A stretch of 64,000 bases of DNA from Verticillium longisporum (taxonomy: Eukaryota > Ascomycota > Sordariomycetes > Glomerellales > Plectosphaerellaceae). Under the pieces are notes generated by a model that saw only the letters and a program-made list of their open reading frames with translations, did not search any database and was not told the origin of the DNA. Each line of letters opens with the position of its first letter. The first letter of the stretch is position 1. This document shows, piece by piece, positions 1-10,642 of this stretch. The position numbers and the translations under genes are program-made. The stretch is from assembly GCA_019188255.1 (NCBI GenBank), contig JAETXT010000003.1:930001-994000 (forward strand). Reading direction: 5' to 3'.

Positions 1-606
1 TGTTGCCGAGCACCTTTGTCGCTGAACACGAGATGGATGATGGCGGGCTTGATGCATTGATCGGGAATCAGGACGTTGTGGCTGATGTCTGTTCAAGGTG
101 TCCGGGTAGAGCGGTACCCAAGGGAGGGCAGGTCTCTGTACCTGAGCTGGGGTCGGGTCTCTGTACCTGAGCTGGGGTCGGGTCTCTGACCTGAGGTCAG
201 GAGGGAGGCGGGTTGGGTGAGTGAGTCTCACCACTGAAGGGCATAGCAAATGATTCGCTAAGCTTTGGGGCCCCTGGCTCTCTGGTAGCCTTGCACCCAG
301 CTTTGCAGCCTTGCAGGGAATACCGTCCAACGCCCCCCACCTTTTTGCCCAGCGAACAACGTGCCCATTCCCCCATTGGATCCGCCACAGGGGGTGGGTC
401 TGTGTCCGTGGCACTCATCCTCCGTCCTTGCGTCGTGAAACATCGTCGGAGACGACCTCAACCTCATCCTACCATCCAGCCTGAGCGCAAAACGCGACTA
501 GGGCCTCACTTCAACCCATCCATGCCGCCCAGCGCTACCACGAGCCTACTCATGGAATCATAGAGGAGAGTTGGCGAAGGAAAAAGGGGACACTCACTCC
601 ATCGCA
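1..606. other. Upstream intergenic region of GPI2
   Basis: I see no convincing gene here; short open frames on both strands lack family features. The stretch holds the tandem repeat at 131-196 and presumably the GPI2 promoter and 5' leader. A TTG-initiated extension of the GPI2 frame from 571 exists, but the first ATG is at 607. Confidence 0.6.
131..196. repeat. 25-bp tandem duplication
   Basis: The unit GGTCTCTGTACCTGAG plus nine further bases occurs twice exactly (131-155 and 156-180), followed by a partial third copy to about 196. It is a small local tandem duplication in non-coding DNA with no evident function. Confidence 0.8.
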
Positions 607-2232
607 ATGGCTGCACCACTATCAACCCGTCAGCCAAAGACATTCCCTGACGAGCCTCCAGCCGGAGCCGAGGCCGAAGCTGAAGCAGATGTCGAATTTG
701 AGCCATTCGCACCACTCGCCAGATCCTCCACCCTTCCCATCAACATTCGCGCTACCGCTTCCGTACCCTCCTTCAGCTCGAGGACGCGGACCCATCGCCA
801 GGAACGGTCCCACCTAGCCCCCGAAGATGCCTTCTTCACGGGGCCCTCACCACCCCGCCGCAACCTGCACAGCGGCGTCTTCCCGCCATTCGAGGGTGCC
901 CATGCTTCTCGGCCCGGCAGCGGCAGCCGGAGTCGGAGCCGCCACCACCATCGCAGCAGCAAGCACCGCACCTGGAAGAAGCTCCTCTGGGTGAAGCAAT
1001 CCTACCCGGACAACTACACCGATCAGGTCACCTTTTTGGAGAACCTCAAGCGAAACCCCCGTTTGCAGCCCTATGACTTTTGGCCCCTCGTCGCCGATTC
1101 GACCGTCATTCTCCAGCACGTGTGTTCCGTCATCATCTTCGTCGTCTGCTTCAGCGGCATCCTCCAGAAGCGCGTCTCGCCCATGGCTGTCGTGTCCTGG
1201 AGTAGCATCGCCTCCTTCGTCGGCTGGCGCCTGTGGGAGCAGTGGGACGCCGACGAGAATGATGCTGCCATTGACCTGACCCCCGGCTCTTCCACCGGCC
1301 TGGCTGCCAACCGCCCTGGTGCCATCGGGCGCCGTGGTGGGAGCATGCGCCATCGGCCCTCCTTGCCGCCACCGCCCCCTTCACTGCCGGCTTCGACACG
1401 GCCCTCGTCCGCCATCCCTTCGGCCACCAGTTCCGTGACCAATCTGTCTGCCCAGAGTTATGCGCGCAATGCCCACGCCGCCTCGGCCACCTCCCTCCAC
1501 TCGGCCACCTCGACATCAGTCCCTTCATCGTACAAGCCGATGCAGGAGCACACATCGACGGTGTCATCGTCATCACCACCATCACCACCACCACCACTTC
1601 AAGAAGATGATCAGACAACGAATGTTATGCACCAACGCATCGGCACCCTCAAGTCCGCCATCCTCATCTCCAGTACACTCCTCGGCCTCTCTCCCATCCT
1701 CATGTCCTTGACCCTCTCCACAACCTCCGACTCCATCTACGCCATGTCCTTCTGGCTCCTCGCCGTCAACATATTCTCCTTCGACTACTCGACCGCGCCC
1801 TCGGCCTCCTCCCCACGCACCCCCGCCTCCCTCTCCACAAACGCCGCCCTCATGGCCTCCACCGTCCTCGCCTCCCCCCTCCCCTCCACCGGCCAGGTCT
1901 TCTCCCTGACCCTCTTCTCCATCGAGGTCTTTGGCCTCTTCCCCGTCTTCCGCCGCAGCGCCCGCCACCGCTCCCCGGCCTACCACTACGCCCTTTCCGC
2001 CCTCCTCGTGCTTGGCGCCGGTGCCGGCGTCGCCATCGTCATTGGCGAGCCCGCGCCCTCCTTTCCATGGCAGCGCGCCGTTGCCGGCATGGTCGTCAGC
2101 GTCTTGATTTCGGCCCTCGTCATGGGCGGGTGCAGCTGGTGGCTCATTGGGCTGCAAAAGTACAAGAATGAAATCTACGGGCCGTGGGATCCCGCGAGGC
2201 CCGTCATCATGAGTAGGCGGCAGTGGGACTAG
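607..2232 (+). CDS. gpi2: GPI-GlcNAc transferase subunit GPI2 (PIG-C)
   Basis: Single-exon gene for a 541-residue membrane protein. PIG-C/Gpi2 is a subunit of the ER complex that transfers N-acetylglucosamine to phosphatidylinositol, the first step of GPI-anchor synthesis. The family signature starts near residue 122 with KKLLWVKQSYPDNYTD, followed by FLENLKRNPRLQPYDFW and hydrophobic helices beginning VILQHVCSVIIFVVCF. The C-terminus carries the family-typical IYGPWDPARP. Two low-complexity regions are fungal embellishments: an N-terminal Ser/Arg/His-rich tail (about 1-120) and a Ser/Pro-rich cytosolic loop (about 220-340) with a His-rich stretch. The ATG at 607 is chosen because the frame upstream has only a TTG. 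The product would serve proteins such as the GPI-anchored CFEM protein at 9.5 kb. Family assignment is confident; the exact start is less so. Confidence 0.93.
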   Translation: MAAPLSTRQPKTFPDEPPAGAEAEAEADVEFEPFAPLARSSTLPINIRATASVPSFSSRTRTHRQERSHLAPEDAFFTGPSPPRRNLHSGVFPPFEGAHASRPGSGSRSRSRHHHRSSKHRTWKKLLWVKQSYPDNYTDQVTFLENLKRNPRLQPYDFWPLVADSTVILQHVCSVIIFVVCFSGILQKRVSPMAVVSWSSIASFVGWRLWEQWDADENDAAIDLTPGSSTGLAANRPGAIGRRGGSMRHRPSLPPPPPSLPASTRPSSAIPSATSSVTNLSAQSYARNAHAASATSLHSATSTSVPSSYKPMQEHTSTVSSSSPPSPPPPLQEDDQTTNVMHQRIGTLKSAILISSTLLGLSPILMSLTLSTTSDSIYAMSFWLLAVNIFSFDYSTAPSASSPRTPASLSTNAALMASTVLASPLPSTGQVFSLTLFSIEVFGLFPVFRRSARHRSPAYHYALSALLVLGAGAGVAIVIGEPAPSFPWQRAVAGMVVSVLISALVMGGCSWWLIGLQKYKNEIYGPWDPARPVIMSRRQWD

Positions 2233-2616
2233 CCTGTTGTACAAGTAGGCCTTGGAAACGGGACTGGCGTGGTGCCCTGTCCGCACACTGTCAGGATGTA
2301 GCAATTTTAATAAGACATGGGTTCCGATCCTTCTGTTTTCTCAACGGCTGTCAACTTTTGTTTCTCCTATTTCCTTCATCACGTAGCAAGTCGTGCCGCG
2401 ACATTGTACAGGACACGTAAGCAAACGACATCCGCTGCCCTAATTGGTAGTCATGGACTCCCTATGCTTCGTAAGAACACGGTCCAGTCTTGCGGAGAAG
2501 ATTTCAGCCAATCTTTAACAACTACCTGAGCAAACCATATCCCTAGACTAGGTCTCACACTCTTGACTCGACTGCACACAACAAGGCGTTCCAGCGCACG
2601 CACACGGCTCCTTTGC
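2233..2616. other. Convergent 3' intergenic region
   Basis: This is the gap between the converging ends of GPI2 and the sacsin-like gene. It must hold both 3' UTRs. No gene or repeat is seen. Confidence 0.6.
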
Positions 2617-5600
2617 TCACTCAAAGTTGAACACAGTCCACTCGCTACACTGGAGCTCCGTCCGGTCATTCTCATCAACGCGGCGAGTCCAAGGGTTCAA
2701 TATGACCAAGAGTTCCTGGACTTCATGTAGGGCGTGAGAGACCCGCAAAACAAGATACACAATGTTGGTCGCATTGTCTCGTTTGTGATGCTGTAGAGCC
2801 TGGGTCGGTCAGCATCTAGGTCTCTCCCACACAGGCCGGGGCACTTACAAAGTGATTCTGCGTCTTGTTCAAACCGAAAGGCGTCGACACTTCGCCGGCA
2901 GTCATCTTGACATCGAGACAGTAGGTGGTTCCCGCCTTCATCTGCGGTGCAATGTGTTCCAAGCTTTCAGCCCTGAGATCAAATCTCTTGGCAAACTTAA
3001 GCATGGTCTCGTCTCCGTCGTCGACGTATCGATAGCAGTCGGGCATCTCGTCTCCATACGGCTGCCAGCCAGGGAGTAATTCGCTCAGTAGGGCCTCCAC
3101 CTGCAGGAGGATCAGCAACGGAGACTTGAGAACATTGAGTTGCGCTTACATTTTCTCTCGCTTCAGGGTAGTCCGACTCGTGGGGAATCGGCGGGACGTC
3201 CGCCTCAATTGTCGGCTCACATGGGAGCTCATCAGCGTCATCGATTGCCAGATCATCATATCCGTCTGCGTCATCGCTGATCCTGTCGACACTGGGCGGA
3301 GTCGTGATCTTTTCAACACGCTGCCTCTTGCGAGTATGAGATGACTCCTCGACTCTGGAACGACGGCGGACGTTTCTCAGAGGCGTGGGATTTGATGTTG
3401 GAGACGACGACGAGGGAGCTGTCCCAGGGCAGTAGCGGGCCATTTCCTCCAGTTTAACCTCAGCAGTTTCGCTGGCTTTCTTGAGAGCATCCGGCTTGTC
3501 GGGGGCGCGGCCCTCAAAATCTTCGTCGTCATACAGACCTGCGTCGTTATCTTCAAAGGAAATGCCGCCCAAGTCGAGATCATCTGGGCCATCGCTTACA
3601 TCCATGGCTTTTTCTGTTGGTCCAGATCCGATCACCTGGTCTCCCTGTTCCTTCTCAGACTGACCATTCTCGCTCTTGGCTTTCTCCCACTCGTCCACCA
3701 TGTCAAATGCCGGCCCGTTGTTGTCACGCACATCGTGCTTGTCGAGAAAATCCATGATCTGGTCCGGATCCACTCGCATTATGAAAGGAACCAGCCGAGA
3801 CCACCGCGCATCGTCAATACCGCAAGTTCTGACGACCATACCTGAAAAGTCGTCTTCGAGGTGCATCACATCCGTCTCGGTGAGAGTGGTGTGATAGATG
3901 ACGATGCGGTCGTCGAGCTCCTGTACATGATGGCGACGCGACGCATCTCGTATCGGGTCGCATCCATTGAGCTTTCTCGTAATGTTTATGCATGAGACCG
4001 TCTTGACTTCAGTTTTCTTGAGCCGGTCAAGCATCTCGGCGGTCGGGTTGCTGCTGAGCCTGAGCCATGTTAGCTTGACCAGTAACGTGAATCTAGAATT
4101 CGAAAAAAGCATTGAGTCGTACCTGCAAAATTGTGCAGCCCTAGAACGGAACGAGGTCGTCATGTTGCGATCAACAGTCTGGCTCCGATCGTTCCAAGTC
4201 ACTTCTTCCGTGACAGCCTTGGAAAGTTGTCGACGGTGCAGCCCAAACGCGCTCACGAGGATTCTTCGGAGACTCGGCTCTACGTCGAGAAGCTCGACCT
4301 TTCCGATGAACATCTTTTCCAGCTCCGGCCTGTCTGCGATATACCAACTCATGTCCCGAAGGCTGCGCAAAGCAGTCGGCCCCTCGGTATCGCTAACGCG
4401 GTGCGAACAAGTCTTGACAGGGAATAGCTGTGCTCCCTCGATCTCGTCTCGGTCTTGCTCCTCTAGTTCAGCGAGTCTCCCATGAGGAAGCAATGCAATG
4501 AGGTCTCGAACAAGATGTTTGACTTTGTCGATACTTCCCCCATTCTGGGCTATAGCCTTTATCTCGCGTGCGATATCACTTGTGTTGATGCTTCGAACCT
4601 CGAGGTAATCCCTAAACAGACCAGTATAGCCTTCATACACCTTGGGCAGGGGCAATCCAGTCTCAACGTAGTCAGGCCGACGCCATATACAGTCAGTCGG
4701 ATAAGCCCATTGGGGATTTGGGCCGCTGATGAAGATTAAGGGCTGCTGCGCAAATGCCGTTCTGTAATTTCCTGTGAGTCAAACCAACGTCCAAAAAGGG
4801 CGAGAAGAACGACTTACCGGATCTGAGGCTGAAAGTCTCGGGCACTTATGCTCAGCTTTCTATAAAATTCGTTAACCGATTCTTGGGTGACTGCGTGTGC
4901 TGGCCTTTGGGCAGTTCGCTGCAGTTGTCCCAGGGCAGCCCTAGAGTCAAAACTTCGCGATACTCCGGCCGCAGACAAAAACTCCTAGCTTTTGTCTTTC
5001 GGCTCCGGTAAGCGAACGAAGTCAAGGTCAGGGCAGAGTCGCTGCAGCTGTTCGGTAGGTAAGGCTGTGCCTGCCAAGGTTCTGACTTGGTCGTCAATAA
5101 GTCGGACGCGAATGTTACCCATGGCGGCCCCAACTTCGCCCATGTGACTGAAAGCTTGTTGGTCGTTCTTGTACATGTTTTTCAGGTAAATCAAGAGCTC
5201 ATTGCCTGCATTTTGGCTGAGAAAGAGCCATTCCCTGGTCAAACAGCCTTTATGTACGAGTCGGGGTCGTGAAGACACTCCCGGGAGCTGCTGCAACCAA
5301 CTGATGAATTCATATTTGGTGCTCCCAGTGAATGCGCCCATAATATCGCTGCTGGGGGTTTGTATCTCCGAGCTAGGATCGGCAATGAGTCTAGAAAGGA
5401 GAGGGCAGTGGCTAGACGGATCCTCCACGTAAACATGCTCTGCGATCGACCTGTTGCCGGCCACTAGAAACCATCGAGGTGTCTTGTCCATGGTCGCTAG
5501 AAGCTTCTTCTGTCTGAAGAGGAACAGGATATCGAGCACCCAGTTGAGGGGCTTCCGCGTAGGTCTCGGAATCGTCGCGTGCTTTTCAAGAATCAGAGAA

Positions 5601-7448
5601 CAAATCGTTTCAGCGTCCAGCTTTTTGACACCTAGGTAAGTGTAGAACTCCCGCCGATGTGGATCTTTTGCAGCATCTGAATGAACGATTCGAATTCCAA
5701 GATCAGAGGGCACATTCAAGACTGCTCCCATTGACGGGAAGAAGATGTCGCCGCCCGCACAGGCTGCCCAGCTCCCGTCTGCTAGAAGAATCAGAGGTAG
5801 CTCCTGAAGCTTGTCTTTCTGCTTGCTGCGACCCTTCCACATGAAGGCCGCGGCCAGTGCCGCGTGCCACTTGTCAGACTTCGCGGCAAGTCCGGCATGG
5901 CCAGCACGTTCGAGCCAATCGCTGAATTCGTTACGAAGGCCTGCACAAGTCATCTCCTTCATGTCGAGTGCCTTCAACTCCTCCAGAACAGGGTCGTATT
6001 CGAACGCCAGATGATGGCCGTGGTTGATCGTCGCATCAATTAAGAAGCCATCGTCAAAGCGGTACTCCGTTGGAATGACAATGAGTGGTTTGTGGGCAGC
6101 AGTCTGCTGAGTGCCCGCAGGACATGGAATAGGACGCACAGCCCTAAAGCTGCCATCTTGAGCTTCAAGAACGTCCTCATCGTACAGTCTTTTCTTAATT
6201 TCTTGATGAACCTCTGTCCAGGAGGAGCTCTTCGGGCCGGTGTATTCGAGGAAGAGAGGCCATGTATATTTCAGACTATATCCGTGTGTTGCACCGGCAT
6301 GGTTGAAGCGATGAACTGCTTGCACGAAAGCATTGGGAATGGCCTCAAGGATCCTTTGGTTCCACGGAAGGGCATGCTGCAGTGCCTGGCGATTGGCCAC
6401 AAGAAGGAAGTCGGCCTGAACGATGAACTAGATAACCATGTTCGTTACTATGGCAAAAATATCCCAATAAGCCAGGTGAACTCACGTTGAATCCAGACTG
6501 GTCGATTGGCAGAAAAGCAAAAGCGTCACATGTCTCGAGCTCGGAGCCAACAGGGAACGCCAGTGTGATCTCGGTGCTGGAAACGCTATTCCGGCGGGCA
6601 TCGACAGGCATGTCTTGCACTTCGTACCGTACAATGAGATACAGCTTTGTGGTCTTCACGGGCTCATCGTATGGGGATCCAGTACGATCCTCATTCAAAG
6701 AGACAGTTTCTCCGTCGTATCTCGAATCCCGATCCTGGCGAATTGACCTATACACGCAATGTCCGTTTTCGGCCATTATATCCAGGACGCTCAGCTGACG
6801 CAGGAACAGAAGCAACTCCGGCTTGATTTGCTGGAGTCCTTTGGTTATGTCAGAAATTCTGTGGTCTTTGTCCCGGAGAAGATGAAGCAGCATTTGGGTG
6901 TGCCCCTCGCGTCTCTGAGTGTCAGGGAATCTATGCGGTTTCGGATCGAGCATGCCCAGGTGGGCTGTGCGGTCAATTCGAAACTCATAAAAGTTGCTCA
7001 GGATGTCGACTTGATGGGCAACCTTGAAGACGCTCTTGAACCCAATGCCCTTCTCGCCAATGAACCCTTTCTGGCCATTGATAATCCCGGTTTTGGTGCT
7101 CTTGCCAATACTGCAAATAGCATCGATGTTCTTCAAAGAGAAGCCGGTCTCGTTGCAGTCGGTACGAAGTGTGAAGTTAGGTCCATACTTGTCAAGGACA
7201 AGGCTGAATGTAGGCTGGACGCCACTGGGATACGCGTTATCATCTGCATTCTGGATGAGCTCCAAAATAAAGTGAGTTGTCTTGGAGTTGAGCTGCGACG
7301 CCAGAATATCAAGAGCACTTTCGAGGTTTCGGGCAACAAATCCATGCTGCTCTGAGCCAAGTCCACGCTGCTGACGAAGCTGTTCGAGCTGTCGGTTGGC
7401 TTCTCCCAGGTCGTCTGCAGACTCGCTGCCGCTTTCCCCGAGTTCCAT
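2617..7448 (-). CDS. Sacsin/NO VEIN-like histidine-kinase-type ATPase with in-frame TAG
   Basis: Six-exon model: exons 7448-6486, 6427-4818, 4761-4123, 4059-3150, 3100-2849 and 2799-2617. The introns (6428-6485, 4762-4817, 4060-4122, 3101-3149, 2800-2848) are 49-63 nt with GT..AG ends. Total length is 4,557 nt, exactly in frame (1,518 residues plus stop). The N-terminus (about 45-200) is a sacsin-type GHKL ATPase: FILELIQNADDNAY, then GFIGEKGIGFKSVFKV, then FIVQADFLLVANRQ across intron 1. The C-terminus (TYCLDVKMTAGEVSTPF onward) resembles the DUF3883/NO VEIN nuclease-like domain. The middle has an acidic, basic-patched disordered region. Codon 802 is TAG (complement of 4985-4987), with the same frame open on both sides. 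Taken literally, the product stops after 801 residues and loses the C-terminal half. Function in fungi is unknown; a chaperone-like or defence-type ATPase is inference only. Confidence 0.75.
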
Positions 7449-8440
7449 CGTAACAATGGCGGAAGGGAACCCGAACGATAAATCATGCGACAGGAAATCT
7501 GTCCAGGGGCATACTCCACCAAGATGATGATGGACAGACAGATGAGTTGTGTCTGCGTCGCACGTTCTCTCTCGCTTTCGCTCTCTCCGTTGAGTAAGGG
7601 AAATGAGCCAGACAGCGGATGCAACAGGCGGGAAATGTATGTGGGTCGATGATGCTACAGTGGGAAGGGAGAGTGGAATGAAAGTTTGGTTGTGAAGCTT
7701 TCCAGGCCTCTGGGGTAAAATGGGAGCCCGCGATAAAAGCAGCATGGCAGGTGCAGCCAGTGAATGATATTCCAGGCATCAACGCCAGCACAGGCAGACA
7801 AAGAAGGGAGAGCACACAAGAAGATTCACGCAAGTATTGGCAAGTACGGACCTGTAGAGAACTGCAGGACGGGCGACAAGGTCTGGCTGACTCCATACAC
7901 AACTCCGCATGATGGCACGCTGAGGCATGCTCGGCAGAAATTTGCTTGGCTCCCTAAGGTCTCTCAGAAAATCGAGGAGGTAGAATGTGCCGTCTTGCGG
8001 ACCAAAATCGTCATCATTGACGGGTTGACAGACAAACATGTTGAAAGAAACATGCGAGCAACTGAAGACAAAGAGGCGAAGAGGTTTGCGGACAGGCGCC
8101 ATGCTGAAATCAAAGAGCCAGGCGTCCATTTACATGGTCAATGCAGGCGCTTGAACCCCTTCACTTTGTTCAAGTGCCGGATGCGTTCGTACGTGACGAG
8201 ACCAGAACAGAGTTTCAGGGATAAAATGAGGCACAAGGAACATGACAACATATATAGCTCGGCAACTGCCGTAGACGTGTTGGGTTGTTCGGCAGAGTAG
8301 TACCGACAAATATTCACCCAATATGGAGGAATTGATGTCCAACCGATAGTCCCGAAGGTGAAGAGAACCTGGTGAGCGGGCGATAATGAACCCCTGCGCC
8401 TGTGCCTATATGTATGCCAGCACCTACGGTAAGATACCTA
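7449..8440. other. Intergenic region, no convincing gene
   Basis: This is upstream of the sacsin-like gene. An open frame of 178 codons on the plus strand (7764-8300) has no recognisable domain, runs opposite to a promoter and looks incidental. The frame of the neighbouring gene extends to 7745, but the first conserved residues follow the ATG at 7448. Confidence 0.5.
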
Positions 8441-8449
8441 CATGTAAGG
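8441..8449. repeat. 9-bp target-site duplication, left
   Basis: CATGTAAGG immediately precedes the element and is repeated exactly at 9069-9077. A 9-bp duplication is typical of Mutator-like elements. Confidence 0.85.
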
Positions 8450-9068
8450 GAGGACGGTTATTTGCTCAGCCCTTGTTAGCTATTTGCTCTGCCCAACAGG
8501 GGTCAAGCCACAACCGACAGGGGAAAAGCCACAAACATAGCTCCACTACCAAAATTAGCTATAGCGTCGATGTACCTATCCTTTTCTCTTATACACTCGA
8601 GTCATCAGATGAATTCAGGCTAAAAGACCAGCATAGTGCCTCTCTGCAACTACTACTACGTAGCCACCCTAGGGTATGCCGCAGTTCCTACTTAAGTAAT
8701 TAGTAGATATACTATTTACTCTAGGGGCGTCTAGAGACTATAGTAGCTATCACTGGGTTCTAAATAGCCTCTAATTAAGCCTAATTCAGCATTTACTATA
8801 GTCTTTCCGATATCCTATTTTATAATGCAAAGAAGTTAGCACTAGCTATAATAGGGCCGCTAAGGGCTACTAATAGGCGTTAAATAACTCGCCTACTTCG
8901 CTATTCTATCTAGTAACTCGAGTATATAAGATAAAAGAATAGGTACATCTACGCTATAGCTAATTTTGGTAGTGGAGCTATGTTTGTGGCTTCTCCCCTA
9001 TCGGTTGTGGCTTTGCCCCTAGTAGGCAGAGCAAATATCTAACAAGGGCTGAGCAAATAGTCGTCCTC
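8450..9068. mobile_element. Complete non-autonomous Mutator-like element (MITE), 619 bp
   Basis: The termini are inverted repeats of about 152 bp: left 8450-8602 (starting GAGGACGGTTATTTGCTCAG) and right 8917-9068, whose complement starts GAGGACGACTATTTGCTCAG. The arms align nearly throughout, with scattered transitions. Nine-base direct repeats flank the element (8441-8449 and 9069-9077). The interior (8603-8916) is AT/TA-rich, has no coding potential and looks RIP-mutated. Long TIRs plus a 9-bp TSD point to the MuDR/MULE class. The element must have been mobilised in trans, as no transposase is present in the window. It sits in the intergenic space 5' of the CFEM gene. A truncated relative lies at 23998-24603. 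Confidence 0.85.
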
Positions 9069-9077
9069 CATGTAAGG
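9069..9077. repeat. 9-bp target-site duplication, right
   Basis: This is an exact copy of 8441-8449 directly after the right terminal inverted repeat. It lies inside a run of TACCT/AGGTA motifs, so the element landed in one of these motif clusters. Confidence 0.85.
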
Positions 9078-9536
9078 ACTGTACCTACCTGTAAGGTACC
9101 TCACCGAGTGGATAAGTGGACGTTTGACTCGTGGCCAGGGCCCCTGAACCGTGACCCAGCAGCTTTGCTGGGAAAGAGCGTGCCAATCAATTGATCTGTC
9201 GATGTTCCTAAACGGACTAGACCAGTGCCGATGGCAGCCTAGGAAAAGCTTCTGGGGTCCGATACGATCGCCCCTGGCGAACTTGACAGGGAAGGAGCCC
9301 CCGGGACCTAAGCTTTGCTGACGTGGGGATGGAAGGCGCGCCTTGAGAACCCGGGGGTCAGCACCTCGAGCTGGAGTCCATTTATCGTCGCCAGCTCCCT
9401 CGTGAAGACAATTTCCCCTCTCATCCTTCCACACCTCACCACGCTCTCTATCTCTCTCTCAGTACCTTTCTTCACGGCAAACCGGCTGCACATCGCACAG
9501 CACTTTCCACCCTCGACACCACTCCACACCATCACA

Positions 9537-10109
9537 ATGAAGTACGCCCTCGTCTTCGTCGCCGCCGGCCTTGTCGCCGCCCAGGACTTTGGTGGTCAGC
9601 CCAGCTGTGCTGTAAGCCCATTCCTCTATTCTCAACTCTCATCGCAACCCTACTAACGCGACGCTTCCCAGCTGCCCTGCCTTCAGACCGCCCTCCCCCA
9701 GGTTGGCTGTGCCCTCCAGGACACTGCCTGTCAGTGCACTCCTGAGATCCAGGCCGCCCTGCTCCCCATTGTCGGTCCCTGCCTGCTCAGCTCCTGTGGC
9801 CCGGCCGAGGTCGCCCAGGCCCAGTCCGCCGCTGGCGCCGCTTGCTCGGCCTTCCTGGCCACCGCCACCGGCTCTGCCACCCCCACCGCCTCGCAGTCTG
9901 ACGACGACGACGACGACGACGACGACACCTCCGCGAGCCAGACCTCCTCCGCCGTGCCCACCAGCCGTGTTACCAACGCGACCTCTGCCATTTCCAGCTC
10001 CATTCGCCCTGCCTCGACCGCCACTGGTGGCAGCGGCGCCGCCGCCACCCCCGTCGCCCTCGCCGGTGCCGCCATGGCCGCCATTCTCGGTGTTGCCGCT
10101 GCTCTCTAA
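9537..10109 (+). CDS. CFEM-domain GPI-anchored secreted protein
   Basis: Two exons (9537-9611 and 9672-10109) are split by a 60-nt intron (GTAAGC..CAG) and encode 170 residues. A signal peptide (MKYALVFVAAGLVAAQ) is followed at once by a CFEM domain with eight cysteines, including PSCALPCLQ spanning the splice site, ACQC and LLSSCGP. The Asp residue in DTACQC sits where CFEM proteins bind haem. After the domain come an Asp run coded by a GAC repeat (about 9899-9927), a Ser/Thr-rich stalk and a hydrophobic C-terminus (VALAGAAMAAILGVAAAL) typical of a GPI-anchor signal. CFEM proteins act in haem/iron acquisition, cell-wall integrity or as effectors in plant- and insect-associated fungi; which applies here cannot be told. 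The intron between the first two cysteines is in phase 0. Confidence 0.93.
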
Positions 10110-10642
10110 GCGCAGCGTCGCAGAGAGAGGTTTACTTGGGTGTCGAGATGGAAAACATAATATGGTCGAAACGGGATTTTGCGCGGCGTCGGAACTGCAA
10201 GGCTGGGCTTCACTGCTCGGCCATTTTGTTTCAGCAACAGGCAAGGTACATTAATACACTTCACTTGAGGCCTTGTCGAAATTGAACGCCCGTGACGCGT
10301 AATCGCCTCGTTCTTCAGCACATTCCTATGTTCGAGTAATGGAGTAGTCCCTGAATATCCAAGGAACTCTGAGACAAGAGACTGTACAAAACAAAGCGAA
10401 GCTGGGATAGTGTTGCGTATATGAACTGCAGTCCCTCGTCATCATGCCATGCCAACAGTGCCTGTCTTGGAGCGATCAGTCACAATGGCTAGGCGTGTAC
10501 TTGTATTTTGCTTCTGATGGCAGGTGGTATAAGTCATCGCCGGACGTTGTGGTTGCGCGGTGTCACAAAATCGCTTTGGTTACACAACATAAGCCGTCAA
10601 CGCATGGTGAGTGCTACAGCGTACGTCTCCGAGCGATACTGG
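10110..10642. other. Convergent 3' intergenic region
   Basis: This lies between the converging CFEM and metallophosphoesterase genes. No gene or repeat is recognised. Confidence 0.6.

Noticed and set aside
571..606. N-terminal extension of GPI2 to 571
   Set aside because: The frame begins with TTG, not ATG; the ATG at 607 is the first standard start.
1582..2304. 240-codon minus-strand frame rich in Gly/Glu/Asp
   Set aside because: It is the antisense shadow of the GPI2 membrane domain; low-complexity acidic frames opposite Leu/Ser/Pro-rich coding sequence are expected.
4985..5040. An extra intron hiding the TAG in the sacsin-like gene
   Set aside because: No usable GT donor lies upstream near the stop with an acceptor giving a plausible length and preserved frame; the surrounding protein sequence is continuous.
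7764..8300. 178-codon plus-strand open frame upstream of the sacsin-like gene
   Set aside because: It has no domain, signal or splice structure, and its composition differs from neighbouring genes. It overlaps the likely promoter of the minus-strand gene.
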